Positions 12,674 through 16,181 of a stretch of 16,181 nucleotides of DNA are shown here, in pieces. The translations under genes were made by a program, and so were the position numbers. The notes below the pieces were generated by a model, which made no database searches, was not told where the DNA came from, and saw only the letters and a list, made by a program, of their open reading frames with translations. Origin of the DNA: Pseudomonadota bacterium (GTDB lineage: Bacteria > Pseudomonadota > Gammaproteobacteria > Halothiobacillales > Halothiobacillaceae); contig JAJYPA010000139.1 of NCBI GenBank assembly GCA_021795795.1, forward strand, positions 1 to 16,181. Reading direction: 5' to 3'. Numbering within the stretch: position 1 is the stretch's first letter; the number at the start of each line of letters is the position of its first letter.

Positions 12674-14158
12674 TTGGATAATATGCTGGGCATCGTGGTA
12701 GCCATGATACTCTCCGCCCTGATTGGGGCGGGGTACTACATCTATGAGTCCAATCAGATCACATCAGAGACAGATGCCCTGATGGCGGTGCGCGAAGCCA
12801 AAGCGTTAGTGCGTTTCACCGATGCGCTGAACACCTATGTGCAGGCTAATCAGGGCGTCATCAGCGGCGGCAACGCGCAAAGCGATCCATTGGTGGTCAC
12901 GGCCACCACGATGAGCTTGCCCGCCTCTGCAGGCGTCGATGCGCTAGGCCAGGCCTTGGAGGGGGTTGTCGCCACACCCAACGGCTCGGCCCAATCCTGG
13001 ATGGTAATACCGGCAGGATCGGGCAGCGTGTCATACAGCACCCCCACAGGCGGCACGGCCTATGCTACCACTGCACAAATGCTACAGAAGTACGATCTCA
13101 ATGCACCCATGGACGCTGAACGGTTCTGGGGACAGGTGGCGGCGGACATCGTAAAAATATCCGCCGGGAAAATCAATGGATATGTCTACAACGATGTGAA
13201 TCAGGCCTTTGTCCCGAGCTTGGCCGGTAATCTGGTGACTCCTGGTAAACCCTCTCCGACCAGTGGCACAGGCGCTTGGGATGCTCTAGTCCACTACTTC
13301 CCATCCAGTGGAGTAGCCTACCCGCAAACACTCCCTGCACCTTATGCACCCAATCAGTTTTCGATCATCGCATCTTCTCAGTTGAGTAAAACTGTAGGCT
13401 ACTGGGTATGGGCGTTACAATTTTATAGTAATTGGGGAACGAACACACCGCAGACCAGAATGTCCTTTTTCAGTCTTGGGTACGCACCGGGTTGCCCTGT
13501 AGGGGGTGTCATCCCACAATCATTTCCGGGTGCGGCACAAGGTGCCGATGGCAATATAGGGATGACTTCTACGGGTGGAGATCCACATGCTGGTCAGTCA
13601 TTTGCGAGTAATTATGTGTGCCTCCCCATGCCGCAATCCGTCTACTCTACAGTAGCACAGAATTTTAATTATGGTTCGGCATGCACGACAGATGGAATAG
13701 ACTGTGCGGCATATATGGAGAATGGTTCTCAAACAGGGTATCAGTCCTCTTGTACTGGATCCAATTGTGAAACATCGAACCCCGGCGATGGAGAGGGCTG
13801 GAATTCAGGAAATTATGGTACTCCGGTGGGGGATAATACATCAGAGGCGTTATGGCTAAATACATGGCGCACGGCAAACGGCGCAAATAGCGTAGTGTTT
13901 AATTTATATGGCACATACCTTATCAATATGCCGGGCGGCATTCAATATAGCCTGTTTTGGAGCAGTATTGGGCCATATGCAAGTCAGTATAGCGTTGCAT
14001 TGTACACGGGCAATGTCGTTAGTGATAAGGTGTACACATTCACTAGCGTCCCATTCTATAATGCATACGCATACCCATGGAGATTTACCACAGATGGTGA
14101 TCCAGCGAATGTCGCTTCCACCCAAAATCAGAATTTTACGGTTCTTAACTTATTTTAA
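12674..14158 (+). CDS. pilV: PilV-like minor pilin / tip protein, first paralogue
   Basis: 494 aa, starting at TTG 12674. GGGAG (12661-12665) lies 8 nt upstream and an in-frame TAG at 12659-12661 rules out a longer protein; the ATG at 12683 would cut the conserved leader. Leader MDNMLG, then a hydrophobic helix (IVVAMILSALIGAGYYIY, 7-24) and an amphipathic helix (VREAKALVRFTDALNTYVQ) as in pilins. A large Gly/Ser/Thr/Asn-rich secreted domain follows, with eight Cys, including YAPGCP, YVCLP, GSACTTDGIDC and CTGSNC. It resembles PilV of R64 (pilin-like N-terminus plus a large adhesive C-terminus that selects recipients). The C-terminal third is markedly AT-richer than the N-terminal part. The gene follows the ATPase by 23 nt. 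Confidence 0.68.
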   Translation: MDNMLGIVVAMILSALIGAGYYIYESNQITSETDALMAVREAKALVRFTDALNTYVQANQGVISGGNAQSDPLVVTATTMSLPASAGVDALGQALEGVVATPNGSAQSWMVIPAGSGSVSYSTPTGGTAYATTAQMLQKYDLNAPMDAERFWGQVAADIVKISAGKINGYVYNDVNQAFVPSLAGNLVTPGKPSPTSGTGAWDALVHYFPSSGVAYPQTLPAPYAPNQFSIIASSQLSKTVGYWVWALQFYSNWGTNTPQTRMSFFSLGYAPGCPVGGVIPQSFPGAAQGADGNIGMTSTGGDPHAGQSFASNYVCLPMPQSVYSTVAQNFNYGSACTTDGIDCAAYMENGSQTGYQSSCTGSNCETSNPGDGEGWNSGNYGTPVGDNTSEALWLNTWRTANGANSVVFNLYGTYLINMPGGIQYSLFWSSIGPYASQYSVALYTGNVVSDKVYTFTSVPFYNAYAYPWRFTTDGDPANVASTQNQNFTVLNLF

Positions 14159-14173
14159 TCCGAAGGTGTAAGC

Positions 14174-16075
14174 ATGTCTGCAATTATTGGTGCCATTATT
14201 TTTGCATCGTTGTTTTTGCTGCTGGTGGTTCAACAAAGCAATCTGGTTGCCTCCACACAGGGACACGCGACAGAATCCAGTTATATACAGGACCAGGTTA
14301 GCCAGGTGGCGCAGTTTTATGCGGCATCACTCAAATATCTATCTGGATTTGGGGTGCCCGCCAATAACGTATATATTACCGTGGCCGATTTGCAGCAGGA
14401 GGGGCTGCTTCCCGGTGCGTTCCCAGCGTACACCCCGTTCGGCATGCAGTTACAGGGGTGGCCGGTTGCTGACCCGTCAAATCCGACGATTACCGATCTG
14501 ACGGTTATTTCAGCAGCGCCTCAGACCTCTGACGCTGCAGACATGGGCATAGAATTAAGCGCACTGAAATCTGCTGGGTTTGGTACGTTCACGGTGAGGG
14601 ATGTTCCAGCAGGCATTATTAGTGAAATAGATGACAGCGTAGAGGCGGCGCTTACGCCGGCCCTATTGACCCAGTACACCGGTCCGTTAAGCTCGGCGCA
14701 AGCGCAATCAGTAAATATTGGACATGGCGTTGCATCTCAGGGCAATTTAGCCATCCAGACCGGCGAAGGCACGACGTTGGTGGCAGATACCGGCATTCCA
14801 GCATCGACGCTTCCTGCTTATCAAGCCAGTGCGCCCGCTATTGAGGTGATCGCCCCTAATCAGTTGGGGTACACCCTGATCTCATACTCGATATCAATTA
14901 TTGGTTCAACCACTGGTGAATACCTTTGGGCAAATGCTCCTACGGGTGGTGTCATTGCCGGCACCAGTCAGAATGAAGCCACTCTCGCAGCCCTTTTTCA
15001 TTTGTCTGACCTGGGATGGAGCCCCGTCTGCCCCAGTGGTGCAACAGATCTCACACCAACAACCAGTGCTTCTACCTCATTGAACAAATTTGTGAACGAG
15101 GCAGGCACCATTGCATCCACAGAATTATTCTGTTTGCAAAGCTACCGCTCTGAAAAAGTTAATATTCAAAATACATATCTCCCATCCTCAGACTTCGAGG
15201 CTGCTGACTATTACAACAGTCCCTATTACAGTATTAACGGCGGGGCTGGCGCGCCCATGACCTGCAGCGGCGGTAATTGTTTTACACCAGGATTGCAGAC
15301 CTACACGTTTAGTCGTGCAGGGAGCCCATTGAATTCTAATAACGGCAATCCGCAGGGGTTTTCCTATCAGGTAAATGGAAGTCCCTATAGTCTGACAGGA
15401 TTGCCTTATGTGAACGAGGGTCTCGTGGCGGGCGGGCCATCGTTTTCTGGCCAGGGTCCCTATTATGACCAGAGCACACAGACACACTATTATCCGCCGC
15501 TCACTCAAAATACGTTCTGGAATCAAACTATCAGCGTACAATTCTCGAATATCGGTGTTAATTTTAGTGTTCTTCAGCCCCAGGGGGCAACCGGTACGCA
15601 GGTAAACACTTATCAGTTTCTGTTGGGTGCTTATCAATTGCCCACAGGTACTGGCGTTACCTGGGGTGACCTGGGCCTGCCCGTGCCATCCAGTAGTGAT
15701 CCCAATAGCGGATACACTGGGCAAGCGGCATGGAGTTCACAATATTCATTGTGGTCAGGCAACTGCGTGGGGCAAAACTCTGGGAACACCTGTATCCCCA
15801 ATGGCGCATCTCCGGATAGTAACGTGCTCAGTGGGGCATCTGTTTACATGAACGCATTAGGGACTTCCGATGTGACGGACGGGTACTACCTACAGATCAC
15901 CCCCATGGCCAATACGGGTAGCGGGGGGAGCACGTCGGGTGGGGCGGTGTCAAATCTCCCGTATACCTATACACATAACGGCGCACAGACAACTGAGGAC
16001 TTCAGTGCAACTATTCCATCAACGGCCATGTGTAATATCAACTATGCCACAGGCCAATCTGGCAATTGCCCGTGA
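14174..16075 (+). CDS. PilV-like minor pilin / tip protein, second paralogue
   Basis: 633 aa, from ATG 14174 with AAGGTG 5 nt upstream and 15 nt after the previous stop. Leader MSAIIG, hydrophobic helix (AIIFASLFLLLVV, 7-19), then the pilin-type amphipathic helix (YIQDQVSQVAQFYAASLKYL). The long remainder is rich in Ser, Thr, Gly, Asn, Tyr and Pro. It shares spaced motifs with the upstream protein: LGWSPVCP (there LGYAPGCP), LFCLQS (YVCLPM) and TCSGGNC (SCTGSNC). The end has further Cys (GNCVGQNSGNTC, AMCNINY, GNCP). It is longer than usual for PilV. A second tip adhesin or a structural partner of the first is likely. No recombination sites of an R64-type shufflon are visible in or after it. 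Confidence 0.65.
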   Translation: MSAIIGAIIFASLFLLLVVQQSNLVASTQGHATESSYIQDQVSQVAQFYAASLKYLSGFGVPANNVYITVADLQQEGLLPGAFPAYTPFGMQLQGWPVADPSNPTITDLTVISAAPQTSDAADMGIELSALKSAGFGTFTVRDVPAGIISEIDDSVEAALTPALLTQYTGPLSSAQAQSVNIGHGVASQGNLAIQTGEGTTLVADTGIPASTLPAYQASAPAIEVIAPNQLGYTLISYSISIIGSTTGEYLWANAPTGGVIAGTSQNEATLAALFHLSDLGWSPVCPSGATDLTPTTSASTSLNKFVNEAGTIASTELFCLQSYRSEKVNIQNTYLPSSDFEAADYYNSPYYSINGGAGAPMTCSGGNCFTPGLQTYTFSRAGSPLNSNNGNPQGFSYQVNGSPYSLTGLPYVNEGLVAGGPSFSGQGPYYDQSTQTHYYPPLTQNTFWNQTISVQFSNIGVNFSVLQPQGATGTQVNTYQFLLGAYQLPTGTGVTWGDLGLPVPSSSDPNSGYTGQAAWSSQYSLWSGNCVGQNSGNTCIPNGASPDSNVLSGASVYMNALGTSDVTDGYYLQITPMANTGSGGSTSGGAVSNLPYTYTHNGAQTTEDFSATIPSTAMCNINYATGQSGNCP

Positions 16076-16117
16076 TTTTGGTTTGCCTATATTTCATATT
16101 CATAGAAGGAGAATATA

Positions 16118-16181
16118 GTGGTCAATAATTCATCCCCTGTTCGTTGTTTATCTGATGTGCAAATTAAATCTCTGCGCATGG
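16118..16181 (+). CDS. start of a further gene (cut by right edge)
   Basis: GAAGGAGA at 16104-16111 lies 6 nt before GTG 16118, and the frame stays open to the edge: 21 codons reading MVNNSSPVRCLSDVQIKSLR then M. This is too little to identify. There is no hydrophobic start, so it is probably not another pilin. The 42 nt before it are AT-rich with no clear terminator, so it probably continues the operon. Confidence 0.5.
   Translation, partial: MVNNSSPVRCLSDVQIKSLRM

Noticed and set aside
12674..16181. R64-type shufflon with 19-bp inverted sfx sites
   Set aside because: I looked for GTGCCAATCCGGT-like sequences in and after both PilV-like genes and saw none; no recombinase gene is in the window.

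Overview
The window is almost wholly occupied by one plus-strand operon for a type IVb pilus of the R64/IncI1 'thin pilus' (Pil) class, the kind carried by conjugative plasmids and integrative conjugative elements. All supported genes run left to right. The recognisable pil set is a PilL/TcpQ C-terminus (cut by the left edge), a lytic transglycosylase (R64 PilT role), a PilN lipoprotein secretin, PilP, PilO, the PilQ assembly ATPase, the PilR inner-membrane platform, a PilS-like pilin, a second PilT-like ATPase and two large PilV-like pilins. The base composition (roughly mid-50s % GC by eye) and the gene style suggest a gammaproteobacterium or Acidithiobacillus-like host and a mobile element. 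That taxonomic guess is weak, because no relaxase, replication or integration gene lies in the window.

Layout: (1) 1-1539: PilL C-terminus, a 39-aa hydrophobic peptide, a membrane protein and a lytic transglycosylase with two transglycosylase-like domains. (2) 1536-4725: an accessory block not expected in R64-type pil operons, holding a 33-aa peptide, an exported beta-barrel-like protein, a class I SAM methyltransferase, a 248-aa unknown, an EAL-domain (cyclic-di-GMP) protein and a 100-aa unknown. (3) 4715-10977: the core machine, secretin, PilP, PilO, PilQ and PilR. (4) 10978-16181: a looser section with an 89-nt leader, the pilin, a hairpin, a second ATPase, two PilV-like proteins and the start of one more gene.

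From the left edge to the end of pilR every gene overlaps its neighbour or lies 1 nt from it, which suggests strict translational coupling. The spacing opens to 15-89 nt exactly at the pilin, so pilin and tip proteins can be translated independently. The secretin, PilL and PilP would form the outer-membrane channel, PilO/PilR/PilQ the inner-membrane motor, PilS the fibre and the PilV-like proteins its tip or adhesin. The EAL protein would tie pilus function to cyclic-di-GMP, and the second ATPase could drive retraction.

Most notable: an EAL protein with a variant signature inside a pilus operon; three pilin-class proteins sharing an atypical six-residue leader ending in Gly and lacking the canonical Glu5; a second ATPase between pilin and pilV-like genes; a transglycosylase with a decayed first domain; and a 15-bp sequence found as short tandem duplications in two genes in opposite orientations. 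No tRNA, rRNA, CRISPR array, transposase, integrase or shufflon site was seen.
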